This document shows, one piece after another, positions 1 to 6,501 of a DNA stretch of 11,151 nt. Source of the stretch: DATAEU01 sp046724395 (lineage in GTDB: Bacteria > Actinomycetota > UBA4738 > HRBIN12); contig JBKOWM010000108.1 in the NCBI GenBank assembly GCA_046724395.1, forward strand, positions 1 through 11,151, written 5' to 3'. The notes under the pieces were generated by a model. It ran no database searches, was not told where the DNA came from, and was given only the letters and a program-made list of their open reading frames with translations. Both the position numbers and the translations under genes were made by a program. Numbering within the stretch: the stretch's first letter is position 1; each line of letters begins with the position of its first letter.

Positions 1-90
1 ATAGACCGTCATGTTCGAGACCCGCATGGTGGCTGCCACCTCACCCACCGTGAGCAGTCGATCCCCGACGAGCGGCCGTTTCTTGCCCAT
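1..90 (-). CDS. Helix-turn-helix DNA-binding protein, BldC/excisionase-like (C-terminus cut off by window edge)
   Basis: Only the first 30 codons are inside the window. They start at an ATG (90-88) and read MGKKRPLVGDRLLTVGEVAA followed by TMRVSNMTVY. The segment LLTVGEVAATMRVSNMTVY is the typical opening of the small MerR-type winged helix of BldC and excisionase-family proteins: a helix starting T-x-x-E-V-A, a turn, then a recognition helix with V-S-x-x-T-V-Y. Family knowledge says such proteins bind DNA and act as transcription regulators or, in phage contexts, as directionality factors; nothing phage-like is seen nearby. The ATG was chosen because an AAAGGAAAGG purine run lies just upstream. 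In-frame GTG codons at 105 and 132 are possible alternative starts with poorer ribosome sites. It is the first gene downstream of pilD but has a wide gap and its own candidate promoter, so it is probably transcribed separately. A role in controlling the pilus genes is only a guess from position. Confidence 0.8.
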   Translation of the reverse strand, partial: MGKKRPLVGDRLLTVGEVAATMRVSNMTVY

Positions 91-188
91 GACCTTTCCT
101 TTCACTCCTGCCTCGAGAGCAACAACATTCACAAGAACCACACTTTGCTCAAGAGCCTCTCCTGCCTCCCTTGATCGAGGGGGCCCGG

Positions 189-217
189 AAAGTAACAGGA
201 GCCACATTTGACGTCAA
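189..217 (-). promoter_or_regulatory. Candidate sigma70-type promoter for the HTH gene
   Basis: On the minus strand, TTGACG (217-212) is followed after exactly 17 nt by TACTTT (194-189). The -35 box is 5/6 to the consensus; the -10 box matches at the three most conserved positions (T, A and final T). A start near 180 would give a leader of roughly 90 nt before the ATG at 90. The -35 box is the left half of a perfect 10-bp palindrome, TTGACGTCAA (208-217), which could be coincidence or an operator. Prediction only. Confidence 0.45.
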
Positions 218-252
218 TCGTCTCGTCTCCCTACATTCGGCACGATAGATAG

Positions 253-270
253 AATTACGTAGATGTAATT
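253..270. repeat. AT-rich inverted repeat, possible operator
   Basis: AATTAC (253-258) and GTAATT (265-270) are perfect inverted copies separated by GTAGAT. An 18-bp AT-rich dyad is unusual in this GC-rich window, and it sits about 36 nt upstream of the candidate -35 box of the HTH gene. The half-site spacing suits a dimeric regulator. There is no T-run on either side, so it is not a typical terminator. Function is inferred from position only. Confidence 0.35.
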
Positions 271-408
271 AGCCCTCCTTTTCAAAACTCACAGGTGGCT
301 CAGGAGACGCCGAAGCATCGTCGTTGCGCCCCTCTGCGCTTGCGCCTCGAGGCTCGTGGCTCTACGCATGCGGATGCGCGAGCGACGACCCGGACCGAGG
401 TCTCCGCG

Positions 409-1182
409 CTACGTGAGAGCGCCGAGATACGCGTCGGCGATCGCCGGCCCCCAGAAGAGCGCCAGTGCAGCGCCGGCGGCAAGGAACGGCCCGAACGGCA
501 CCGCGGACTTCCGCCCCTTCCCCGCAGCGAGGGCGGCCACGGCACCGATCCCGCCGAGAAGAATCGCAAGGCCGCCGGCGACCGCGACCGAAGGCAGGTC
601 GATCGCCCCGATCACGAGGCCGATGAGGGCCGCGAGCTTTACGTCGCCCATCCCCATCCCCGCGGGCGAGAGGATGGCTACGAAGAGCATCATCCCGCCG
701 TAGGCGAGGAACCCGATGACCGCATCCACGAGACCGACGGGCGCGCCCGCCGCGCGCGCGACGAGGAGGTACGCAGGGAACGCGATCAGGCTCGGGTAGA
801 CGATCCGGTTCGGGAGGATCTTGCGCTCGAGGTCGATGAGGCTGAGCGCCAGCAGCACGGCGAGGAACGCCACGGCCGCGACGAAGATCCACACGTTCTC
901 GAACGCGATGGCCGCAAGGGTGAAGAGTCCTGCCGTCGACAGCTCGACCAACGGATACCGCGCCGAGATCCCCGCTCGGCAGCTGCGGCAGCGTCCCCGG
1001 AGAAGCACCCACGAGACGACCGGCACGTTGTCTTGGACCGCGATCGCCCCGCCGCAGCTGGAGCAGCGGGAACGCGGCGCGACGACCGACTCCCCCGCCG
1101 GCACCCGGTGGACCACGACGTTCACGAAGCTGCCGATGGCGAGCCCGAACGGGACGGCGATGATCACTCGAAGCCAGGTCAT
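409..1182 (-). CDS. pilD: Prepilin leader peptidase / N-methyltransferase (PilD, A24 family)
   Basis: This is a polytopic inner-membrane aspartic protease. The family cleaves the class III leader of prepilins after Gly and usually methylates the new N-terminus. The 257-residue product has the N-terminal GSFVNVVVHRVP signature (residues 17-28), the two zinc-binding CxxC pairs (Cys40/43 and Cys65/68) typical of bifunctional enzymes, and both catalytic aspartates: Asp117 in SLIDLE and Asp180 in GMGMGD. Several hydrophobic segments fill residues 80-245. Its length is near the low end of the usual 250-290. The ATG at 1182 was chosen because the protein then starts directly with the first membrane helix (MTWLRVIIAVPFGLAIGSF); an upstream in-frame ATG at 1278 would add Arg-rich residues overlapping the preceding gene. 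A GGGAGA run lies about 11 nt upstream. It is the last gene of the cluster, 37 nt after the PilX-like gene, and its substrates are the five genes before it. Confidence 0.96.
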   Translation of the reverse strand: MTWLRVIIAVPFGLAIGSFVNVVVHRVPAGESVVAPRSRCSSCGGAIAVQDNVPVVSWVLLRGRCRSCRAGISARYPLVELSTAGLFTLAAIAFENVWIFVAAVAFLAVLLALSLIDLERKILPNRIVYPSLIAFPAYLLVARAAGAPVGLVDAVIGFLAYGGMMLFVAILSPAGMGMGDVKLAALIGLVIGAIDLPSVAVAGGLAILLGGIGAVAALAAGKGRKSAVPFGPFLAAGAALALFWGPAIADAYLGALT

Positions 1183-1219
1183 GACGGCGAACGTCTCCCC
1201 CCGAGCGCGCGGCCCTCGG

Positions 1220-2731
1220 CTAGCCGACCTCGCGCTTGTACACCGGGTCCTCCTTGAATCCGGTGACCTGCGCCACACCGGGAATCAGGACCGGCTCGTA
1301 ATTGATCGTGAGTTGGTTGCGGATGTCGAGTGTCTTCGCCATCACCTGGCCGTTGAACGTGTTCGTATTGCTGAGGTGGACGGCGCAGGGCGAGTAGATC
1401 GAGACCGCCAGGATCGGCGACGACGACACGTTGAGGAAGTTGGTGTTGTTCGAGGTCGTGATGTCGTAGGGCCCCGGCGAAAACGGGCTGCTCGTCCCGC
1501 CGCAGATGAGCCCCGTCCGGTACATGTCGATCAGGAACAGTTGGGCGTCGGCGCCTGTCTTCGCGAGCTTGTTCGAATTGGAGTACACGGCCTGGAAGCT
1601 GACCTGGTTGTTGAACCTGATCGATCCGGTGGTGACGATCGCCAGGTTTCCCGGAACGTAGATCGTCCCATCGCTCGTCCCGAACGAGAGCTCGCACGGA
1701 ATCAACGTGTTGATCCACACGACGCGATTCTGCTCCGGCGTCGACGGACTGAAGCTCTTCAGGGCAGTCTTGGCGCTATCGCAATCGGTGTATTGCGTGA
1801 TCTGGTATCCCTGCGCGGTCCACTCCGCCTGCTGCGTCGAGTCGAACGTGACGTGCGGGAACGGCGAGGTCGGCGGGTCCTGCAGGACCGCGCCTTCCGT
1901 CCACGACCCGACGCGCGCCTTGTCGTTGACGGTGCCAGCGGCCTGCGCCGCGCCTGCCACCGAAGCGGGCGTCGTCACCGAGATCGAGCCGTGCGACGAG
2001 ATCGCGTCACCAGCGACGGTCGCCCCGTTGCTCATCGCGATGTCGCCGGTCGTCCAGGCGCTCGCCCCAACCGATACACCGTTGCTCATCGTCAGCGATC
2101 CGGACACGTACAGGTTGCCGGCGATGTTCTGGTTGTTCGTCAGCGTGAGCGAGCAAGGCGGGGTCGGGCAGGTGACCAGAACGTCGGCGTCGTCGCCCTC
2201 CAGACCGTTCAGCGTCACCTTGTTGGCGATCGTCGTCGGCGTCGTCGCGAGCAGTGCCTGGTTGAACCCGCCGTACTGCGGCGTCAGGCGGACGAACGAC
2301 TCCATGGTGCGAAGTAGGGAGGCCGTCGGCGACCGTCCGATCGAGCGGATCTTGGCGGCGGCCGGCACGATCCCGGTCGGAGGCGGGCAGCTCGTTTCGG
2401 TGTAGGTGGTCCCGCTCGGGACGTAGAAGGTGACGCTCGCACTCCACGTCGCCTCATTCGGACCGCTCGTAACGGTCCCCGTACGCGTGCAGTTCACGCT
2501 GCCGAGCGTCAGCGTGCCGGCGCGGTAGAGGTCGTTGAGGTAGTGGTAGTAGTCGTCGACGCCGGCCTCCGATGCCGAAACGGCGATCGTCCTGCGCCGG
2601 TCGAGTCCGCTGCTGTTGGTGGCGTGGATCGACTGGTTCACGATCACGATGCTCAACGTAACGACGATCATCGTCACGATCAGCGCAAGGATCATCGACG
2701 CTCCTCGCTCCTCCTGCAGCCTCCTCAACAT
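1220..2731 (-). CDS. PilX-like minor pilin with large beta-helix-like extracellular domain
   Basis: The 503-residue product begins MLRRLQEERG followed by ASMILALIVTMIVV: a short charged leader, a Gly, then a long hydrophobic helix (about 13-32). This is the N-terminus of PilX-type minor pilins. Position +5 after the presumed cleavage site is Leu, not Glu; loss of Glu5 is known in GspK/PilX-like tip pilins. Residues 11 to about 150 look like an ordinary pilin (helix through SASEAG near 53-57, ending in strands around IRSIGRSP and ESFVRLTP). Residues 151-503 are extra: four 17-19-residue repeats (194-265), then a second beta-rich stretch (355-385) and an IYSPCAVHLSNTNTFNG segment (445-461) of the kind seen in bactofilin-like or cell-surface beta-helix domains. 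The start at 2731 follows an AAGGAG (2745-2740) with 8-nt spacing; an upstream ATG at 2845 would overlap the preceding gene by about 90 nt. Role inferred: tip or priming component of the pilus, exposed outside the cell. Confidence 0.85.
   Translation of the reverse strand: MLRRLQEERGASMILALIVTMIVVTLSIVIVNQSIHATNSSGLDRRRTIAVSASEAGVDDYYHYLNDLYRAGTLTLGSVNCTRTGTVTSGPNEATWSASVTFYVPSGTTYTETSCPPPTGIVPAAAKIRSIGRSPTASLLRTMESFVRLTPQYGGFNQALLATTPTTIANKVTLNGLEGDDADVLVTCPTPPCSLTLTNNQNIAGNLYVSGSLTMSNGVSVGASAWTTGDIAMSNGATVAGDAISSHGSISVTTPASVAGAAQAAGTVNDKARVGSWTEGAVLQDPPTSPFPHVTFDSTQQAEWTAQGYQITQYTDCDSAKTALKSFSPSTPEQNRVVWINTLIPCELSFGTSDGTIYVPGNLAIVTTGSIRFNNQVSFQAVYSNSNKLAKTGADAQLFLIDMYRTGLICGGTSSPFSPGPYDITTSNNTNFLNVSSSPILAVSIYSPCAVHLSNTNTFNGQVMAKTLDIRNQLTINYEPVLIPGVAQVTGFKEDPVYKREVG
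1937..2152 (-). repeat. Four tandem 17-19-residue repeats inside the PilX-like protein
   Basis: Residues 194-265 divide into four units: one ending NIAGNLYVS, then GSLTMSNGVSVGASAWTT, GDIAMSNGATVAGDAISSH and GSISVTTPASVAGAAQAA. The pattern G-x-[LI]-x-[MV]-x-x-x-x-x-V-x-[GA] with one turn per about 18 residues is what a right-handed beta-helix would need. At DNA level the 13-mer CCGTTGCTCATCG recurs at 2025-2037 and 2079-2091, exactly 54 nt (18 codons) apart, a trace of internal duplication. Confidence 0.7.
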
Positions 2732-2753
2732 CTCGCCGGCTCCTTCATGGAAA

Positions 2754-3401
2754 TCATCCGGGTTGGCTGGGGCACGCGGCGGCGAGCGCGGAGGACGTGT
2801 TCCTCGCCGTGAGCGCGGCCTGGATCCTGACCGTCTCATTCGCATGGGTCGGCGCCGAGTTGATCAGGAGCACGACGTTGACGGTCCGGTTGCCCTTCAG
2901 CGGGTCCGGATCCAGGACGAACACCGGCTGGTTGTTCGGGGAGACGTAGTTCACGACGTCCTGCACGATGGTCCGCCAGCCGGTGGCGTTCGGCGGCCCG
3001 ACGGACCCCGTCCAGTCGCCAGCAAACTGGGACTGCCACCACCTGGTCTGCAGCGTGCCGCTCGAGACCCGCCACTGGACGCACCTGGCACCGGAGTACT
3101 CCGGCGTCTGGAATGTCGGCGCGTTCGACTGCGTGTACGCGGTGAAGTCCGATCCGCCGTTCTGCGGGGAATACAGGACAGCCCCCGACCGGAGCTGCCG
3201 ATCGATCGTCTCGACCGCCACCCGCGCGTCGTCGTTGTTCGCCTGCCACTCGGCCGACCGGACGACGGACCGTTGCACCGACGCCAGCGTCGACAGGAAC
3301 ACGACCGAGACCAGGGACATGATCGACATAGCAACGAGAAGCTCGGGAAGCGTCATGCCGCGTTCGTCGCCTCGCAGCCGAGCAAGAATGCGTCCGAGCA
3401 C
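2754..3401 (-). CDS. PilW-like minor pilin (prepilin-type N-terminal cleavage/methylation domain)
   Basis: The 215-residue product has a 15-residue basic leader MLGRILARLRGDERG, cleavage expected before MTLPELLVAMSIMSLVSVVF, with Glu at mature position 5 (Glu20) and a hydrophobic helix to about residue 40. Met instead of Phe at +1 is allowed in the family. The helix continues into an amphipathic stretch (about 41-72, with VAVETIDRQLRSGAV as in PilW/GspJ-type minor pilins) followed by a beta-rich globular domain. Two cysteines, Cys107 and Cys210, could form the one disulfide often seen in pilin heads. The start is a GTG at 3401, with only one base between it and the TGA of the preceding gene and an AAGGGGGTG ribosome site inside that gene's last codons, which points to translational coupling. 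Together with the PilV- and PilX-like neighbours it should form the pilus initiation or tip complex. Confidence 0.9.
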   Translation of the reverse strand: MLGRILARLRGDERGMTLPELLVAMSIMSLVSVVFLSTLASVQRSVVRSAEWQANNDDARVAVETIDRQLRSGAVLYSPQNGGSDFTAYTQSNAPTFQTPEYSGARCVQWRVSSGTLQTRWWQSQFAGDWTGSVGPPNATGWRTIVQDVVNYVSPNNQPVFVLDPDPLKGNRTVNVVLLINSAPTHANETVRIQAALTARNTSSALAAACPSQPG

Positions 3402-3402
3402 G

Positions 3403-5319
3403 TCACACCCCCTTCGGCGCGGGCTGGTAGGTGACGTTCGCCTGCGATGTGCCGAGATCCACCGACACGGCCAGATCGACAGGCGTCGAGATGGGAATGC
3501 CGCTGGGCGTCGTGCAGCTGCTCGGATTCGCGTTGTAGATGTCGACCTGGTAGTCGACGGTTCCCCGGATCGGCGAGGCCATCGACGCTTTCGCCGACGT
3601 CAGGGGCGAGCCGACGGAGCTCGTGCTCGGTCCACCGTACTTGAGAGAAGGAGTCACCGTCGCACAGACCCACCGGCGGTTGAGTCCGGTGCCCTGAAGC
3701 CACGGCGTGGCGTTCCGGGCAATGCCGCCGATGGTCTGCCCGGGAGTCAGGGAGGCGACGCTCACCGAGGTGAAGGAGGATCCGTTCCAATAGGAGATGG
3801 TTCCCGCGGATGCGGCGGCGGTCGGCGCCACCGTCGTCGCCCCGGCCGCGGCGCTGGCCTCATCGCTGTAGCCCGTCAATGTGACGAGGTAGCTCCCGCC
3901 CGACCACCCGGCCGGATACACGCTGCTCATCGTCGACGGGAGCTGGAAGAGGTTCACCGTTCCGTACGTTCGTGCGACCGTCGCACGCATCGCGTCCTCC
4001 GAGTCGCCCGGGGTCGCCTTGCGGTCGATGAATGCACCCACGGCGTTGACGCCGCTCGGCGGGGCTGCGACCTGCGCCATGTAGGCGTTGCCCAGGTTGG
4101 CGCTCGCGACGGACACGCCCGTCATGTCCAGCAACGCCGTCGTCGCCGAGCCCGGGCGGGATACCGACGCGGCGCACGGCAGGCCATCGGTCTGCTGCGA
4201 CACAGCCAGGCCCGATGAGAGCGGACAAGGATTGGTGGAAATCGACGTCGGCGCCGTGGCACCGACCGTCCACGCCGTCGCGCCCGTCCCGTTGGCGACG
4301 GTGAGCGTCGTTCCCATCCCCGGCGCCACGACGAACGTTCCGTTGGTCGGCGTGATCGACGGAACCGAACCGTACGCAGCGACCGGCGTCGTCGGATTGC
4401 TGTCGGCCGAGGTGGAAACCGAGACCTCGCCATACTTCGTCGTGGCGCACGGCGTCGGGCCGCCCGCCGCGCATTCGATACCCCCCTGCGTCGCCGAGCT
4501 CTGAAGCGCGGCGGCCTGTTCGCTCTGAACGGACGCATCGGCGGCCTGCGGAACGATCGCGACGCACGTCGCGGCCGAGGCGGGACAGTTGCTCCCGAGG
4601 GTGAGGTTCGTCGCGAAATCGATCCGGCCCGGAATCGCGGCCGCATCGGCGGAGTGGTAGTACGTACACGGCCCAGCGAACGGGTGAACGTCGCCGCCGC
4701 CGCACCCCTTCGGATTGAAGGCGACGCTCTGCAGCTGAACGAACGCGGCCGCCCCGCCCGTGCGGGCGGCAGTCCAGCCGACGCGCACGGTGATGACGTA
4801 GGGCTCGGTCTTCGGATCGTCGTTCGTCAGATACGCCGACCACGCGTACGTTACCGGCGAGCTCGTAACCGTTCCTCGATGCGGGACCAACGGGCACGCC
4901 GGCCCCGACGCGCACTCGTCGCTCAGGCCGGGCGTGTGGACGATCTTCGCGCCGGCGGCCTGGACCGTCCCGTTCGGTGGCGGAGTGCACGTCTTGTATC
5001 GGTACACGGTCGAACCGCCCTCAACGCACGCGAGGATCGCAGGATCGCCTGCGATATCAGCGTCGGCGAGCCCCTGCGTGAACCGATCCCATGCGATGGC
5101 GCGGATCTGCTCCATGACCTGGTTAGCGACGCCGGTCGCGGCCTGCCGCTCCCTGGCGAGCGCGTTGTACCGGAACCCCGCCGAGACGGCGTAGGCCGCC
5201 GCCACAAGAGAAGAGAAGATGATCGTGATCGCAATGACGGACTCGATCAGCGTGAAGCCGCGCTCGTCCGGATGCAAACGAGCGCGAAGCCTCACGGCCA
5301 GCCTTCGCGGGAGCTTCAT
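3403..5319 (-). CDS. Oversized PilV-like minor pilin with Cys-rich C-terminal extension, putative tip protein
   Basis: The 638-residue product starts with a 21-residue basic leader ending HPDERG, then FTLIESVIAITIIFSSLVAA, a canonical class III prepilin signal with Glu at mature +5 (Glu26). Residues 22 to about 205 match a normal PilV-sized pilin: N-terminal helix to about 75, then strands ending YVITVRVGW and FVQLQSVAFNPKG. From about 206 to 638 there is an extra Ala/Ser/Thr/Gly-rich region of about 430 residues with no family I recognise. The protein has 14 cysteines by my count (for example 98, 111, 136, 142, 206, 218, 245, 252), consistent with disulfides in an exposed protein. Normal minor pilins are about 130-250 residues. 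The ATG at 5319 has AGGGA 4 nt upstream and lies 41 nt after the second pilin gene; the in-frame ATG at 5379 would add a non-leader-like stretch and overlap that gene. A tip adhesin role is inference. Confidence 0.88.
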   Translation of the reverse strand: MKLPRRLAVRLRARLHPDERGFTLIESVIAITIIFSSLVAAAYAVSAGFRYNALARERQAATGVANQVMEQIRAIAWDRFTQGLADADIAGDPAILACVEGGSTVYRYKTCTPPPNGTVQAAGAKIVHTPGLSDECASGPACPLVPHRGTVTSSPVTYAWSAYLTNDDPKTEPYVITVRVGWTAARTGGAAAFVQLQSVAFNPKGCGGGDVHPFAGPCTYYHSADAAAIPGRIDFATNLTLGSNCPASAATCVAIVPQAADASVQSEQAAALQSSATQGGIECAAGGPTPCATTKYGEVSVSTSADSNPTTPVAAYGSVPSITPTNGTFVVAPGMGTTLTVANGTGATAWTVGATAPTSISTNPCPLSSGLAVSQQTDGLPCAASVSRPGSATTALLDMTGVSVASANLGNAYMAQVAAPPSGVNAVGAFIDRKATPGDSEDAMRATVARTYGTVNLFQLPSTMSSVYPAGWSGGSYLVTLTGYSDEASAAAGATTVAPTAAASAGTISYWNGSSFTSVSVASLTPGQTIGGIARNATPWLQGTGLNRRWVCATVTPSLKYGGPSTSSVGSPLTSAKASMASPIRGTVDYQVDIYNANPSSCTTPSGIPISTPVDLAVSVDLGTSQANVTYQPAPKGV

Positions 5320-5360
5320 CGTTTCCCTACCATCGGCCAAACGGCCGTCGTCCTGAAGCG

Positions 5361-5825
5361 CTACCAACCCCCGGTGCACTCGACGATCGTGTCGACGTCT
5401 GCGAACGCGTGGCCGCTGCCGGTGTCCGTTGCGGGCGTCGAGGGAATCTGCGCCAGGCAGAAGAAGGTGTTGCTACTGGACAGCCCGACGAGGAGCAGGT
5501 CCTGGCCGGAATGAACCTGGATCGAGATCTGGCCGCGAGCGGGCGCACCGCCGGCGACCCACGCGAGGCGGGGCTCCTCCAGAGCAGCCTGCGCCGCGGT
5601 GAACTCGTCCCACGCGCGCGCCTCAGAGTAGTACGTGAGCGCAGCCGCCAAGCCTGTCCGGATGTCGCTCTGCGTTGCCCGGTCCGCCGCCCGCTTCCTG
5701 ACACCCAGGAACGTGGGAACGGCGATCGCGATCATCAAGCCGATGACCAGGATCACGATCATGAGCTCGATGAGTGAGAAGCCCTGCTCGCTAGCCGTTC
5801 TCGGTGTTCGCCGATCTGCACACAT
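5361..5825 (-). CDS. Type IV pilin, second paralogue
   Basis: The 154-residue precursor has a 15-residue leader MCADRRTPRTASEQG, then FSLIELMIVILVIGLMIAIA with Glu at mature +5 (Glu20). The mature N-terminus and the following helix are closely related to those of the first pilin: both share PTFLG, then R-[QK]-RAADRA, then QS, R-x-GL and AA at matching places (about residues 37-62). The heads differ, but both have Cys in an FFC/CF strand (Cys123 here) and a C-terminal C-T-G-G motif (Cys150 here), so the disulfide-bounded loop is conserved. The protein stops at CTGGW, whereas the first pilin continues 14 residues past CTGG. The start ATG (5825) has a GAGGA about 10 nt upstream that lies in a small hairpin, so it may be translated less than the first pilin. 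It could be a minor or alternative major subunit. Confidence 0.93.
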   Translation of the reverse strand: MCADRRTPRTASEQGFSLIELMIVILVIGLMIAIAVPTFLGVRKRAADRATQSDIRTGLAAALTYYSEARAWDEFTAAQAALEEPRLAWVAGGAPARGQISIQVHSGQDLLLVGLSSSNTFFCLAQIPSTPATDTGSGHAFADVDTIVECTGGW

Positions 5826-5835
5826 CGTTTCGTCG

Positions 5836-5850
5836 TCCTCGTTTCGAGGA
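5836..5850 (-). promoter_or_regulatory. Hairpin holding the ribosome-binding site of the second pilin
   Basis: Read on the minus strand, TCCTCG-AAA-CGAGGA is a perfect 6-bp inverted repeat with a 3-nt loop. The right arm contains GAGGA (5840-5836), the only good Shine-Dalgarno candidate for the ATG at 5825. If the stem forms in the mRNA it would mask the ribosome site and reduce or gate translation. Seen in sequence; the function is inferred. Confidence 0.45.
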
Positions 5851-5900
5851 TCCGTTTGTCATCGAGAGCCCGACGCCGGGAGAGAGTTCGGGCAGAAGCG

Positions 5901-5926
5901 AAGGGGCGGCCCATGGGCCGCCCCTT
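5901..5926 (-). terminator. Perfect 26-bp palindrome after the first pilin gene (terminator, attenuator or mRNA-stabilising hairpin)
   Basis: AAGGGGCGGCC (5901-5911), CATG, then GGCCGCCCCTT (5916-5926) form an 11-bp perfect stem with a 4-nt loop, 22 nt downstream of the pilin TAA. It is the strongest inverted repeat I see in the window. On the minus strand the stem is followed by CGCTTCTGCC, which is not a real T-run, so it is at best a leaky intrinsic terminator. A hairpin that partly stops transcription or blocks 3' exonucleases after a highly expressed pilin gene fits the position. Confidence 0.6.
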
Positions 5927-5948
5927 CCATCACTTCGATATCAGCGAC

Positions 5949-6482
5949 TTACCACTGCGTGGCTTGCGTGTTCGCGACCGTGGCCGCGAAGCCGCCCGTG
6001 CAGTTCGCCGCCGTGGTCGTGCGGCCGTAGAACGTACCGGGGTTCGCGCCTCCCGAGTTGCCCTCCGTCGAGCGGAGCAGGAAGCAGGTGCCCGACGTGG
6101 ACATCGCTCCGGAACCCCACGTCTGGCGGGTTCCGCCAGTGTCGGTAACCGCGAACGACACCTGCGCCGGCGCGGTCGAGGCGCCCGCCTGGAACGTCAG
6201 CGCCGGCTCGACCGCCGACAGCTGGTTCACGCCGATCGCCGCGTCACACGTCGCCGCGTTCGAATACGAGTACGAGTCGCAGTCCGTGTAGAGCGTCTTC
6301 GCGGCCGAGAGCCCGTTGCGCAGACTCGACTGCGCAGCGCGATCCGCCGCCCGCTGACGGGCGCCCAGGAAGGTCGGCAGAGCGATGGCGATCAGGATGC
6401 CGATGATCAGGACGACCACCATCAGCTCGATGAGGGTGAAGCCCTCCTCGTCCTTCCTGCGCTCCCAGAAGCGCTGGAGCAT
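5949..6482 (-). CDS. pilA: Type IV pilin, probable major subunit
   Basis: The 177-residue precursor has a 14-residue leader MLQRFWERRKDEEG followed by FTLIELMVVVLIIGILIAIA, the classic N-methylation motif with Glu at mature +5 (Glu19). The hydrophobic helix runs to about residue 38, with PTFLGARQRAADRAAQSSL continuing it. The globular head has four cysteines (68, 79, 133, 161), enough for two disulfides, and ends with CTGGF and a short Thr/Ala-rich tail. The mature protein would be 163 residues, a usual size for small pilins. The start at 6482 is set by a near-perfect Shine-Dalgarno GGAGGAGGT and by the leader; the frame stays open up to 6584, but those codons are Arg/Pro-rich and have no leader character. 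The long leader, very strong ribosome site and flanking hairpins suggest this is the abundant subunit. That ranking over the second pilin is inference. Confidence 0.95.
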   Translation of the reverse strand: MLQRFWERRKDEEGFTLIELMVVVLIIGILIAIALPTFLGARQRAADRAAQSSLRNGLSAAKTLYTDCDSYSYSNAATCDAAIGVNQLSAVEPALTFQAGASTAPAQVSFAVTDTGGTRQTWGSGAMSTSGTCFLLRSTEGNSGGANPGTFYGRTTTAANCTGGFAATVANTQATQW

Positions 6483-6486
6483 GACA

Positions 6487-6494
6487 CCTCCTCC
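6487..6494 (-). promoter_or_regulatory. Strong ribosome-binding site of the first pilin
   Basis: GGAGGAGG on the minus strand lies 4 nt before the ATG at 6482. It is the best Shine-Dalgarno match in the window and decides the start of the pilin gene against the longer open frame reaching 6584. Confidence 0.85.
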
Positions 6495-6501
6495 ATTCTC
6501 G

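Larger units (their letters stand above)
91..408. other. Non-coding gap between pilD and the HTH gene
   Basis: This 318-nt stretch has no credible gene on either strand. It is locally AT-richer than the rest of the window (about 240-300), as expected for a regulatory region. It holds a candidate minus-strand promoter (189-217), an AT-rich inverted repeat (253-270), and two direct copies of CTCCTGCCTC (105-114 and 159-168, 54 nt apart) in the presumed 5' leader of the HTH gene. The leader also has GAGCAA (117-122) facing TTGCTC (145-150), which could form a weak 6-bp stem. I found no stem followed by a T-run after the pilD stop, so no intrinsic terminator can be called. Confidence 0.6.

Noticed and set aside
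11..211. A 66-codon plus-strand frame at the left edge
   Set aside because: It overlaps the HTH start in antisense, has Ser/Thr/Arg-rich composition typical of a shadow, and no ribosome site. The minus-strand HTH reading is far better supported.
300..408. Terminator after pilD, including the palindrome GCCTCGAGGC at 344-353
   Set aside because: The palindrome is short, has no loop-forming spacer and no T-run follows on the minus strand.
295..2317. Two long plus-strand frames (295-1257 and 821-2317)
   Set aside because: They are opposite pilD and the PilX-like gene, Arg/Asp/Glu-rich and without any recognisable motif or ribosome site.
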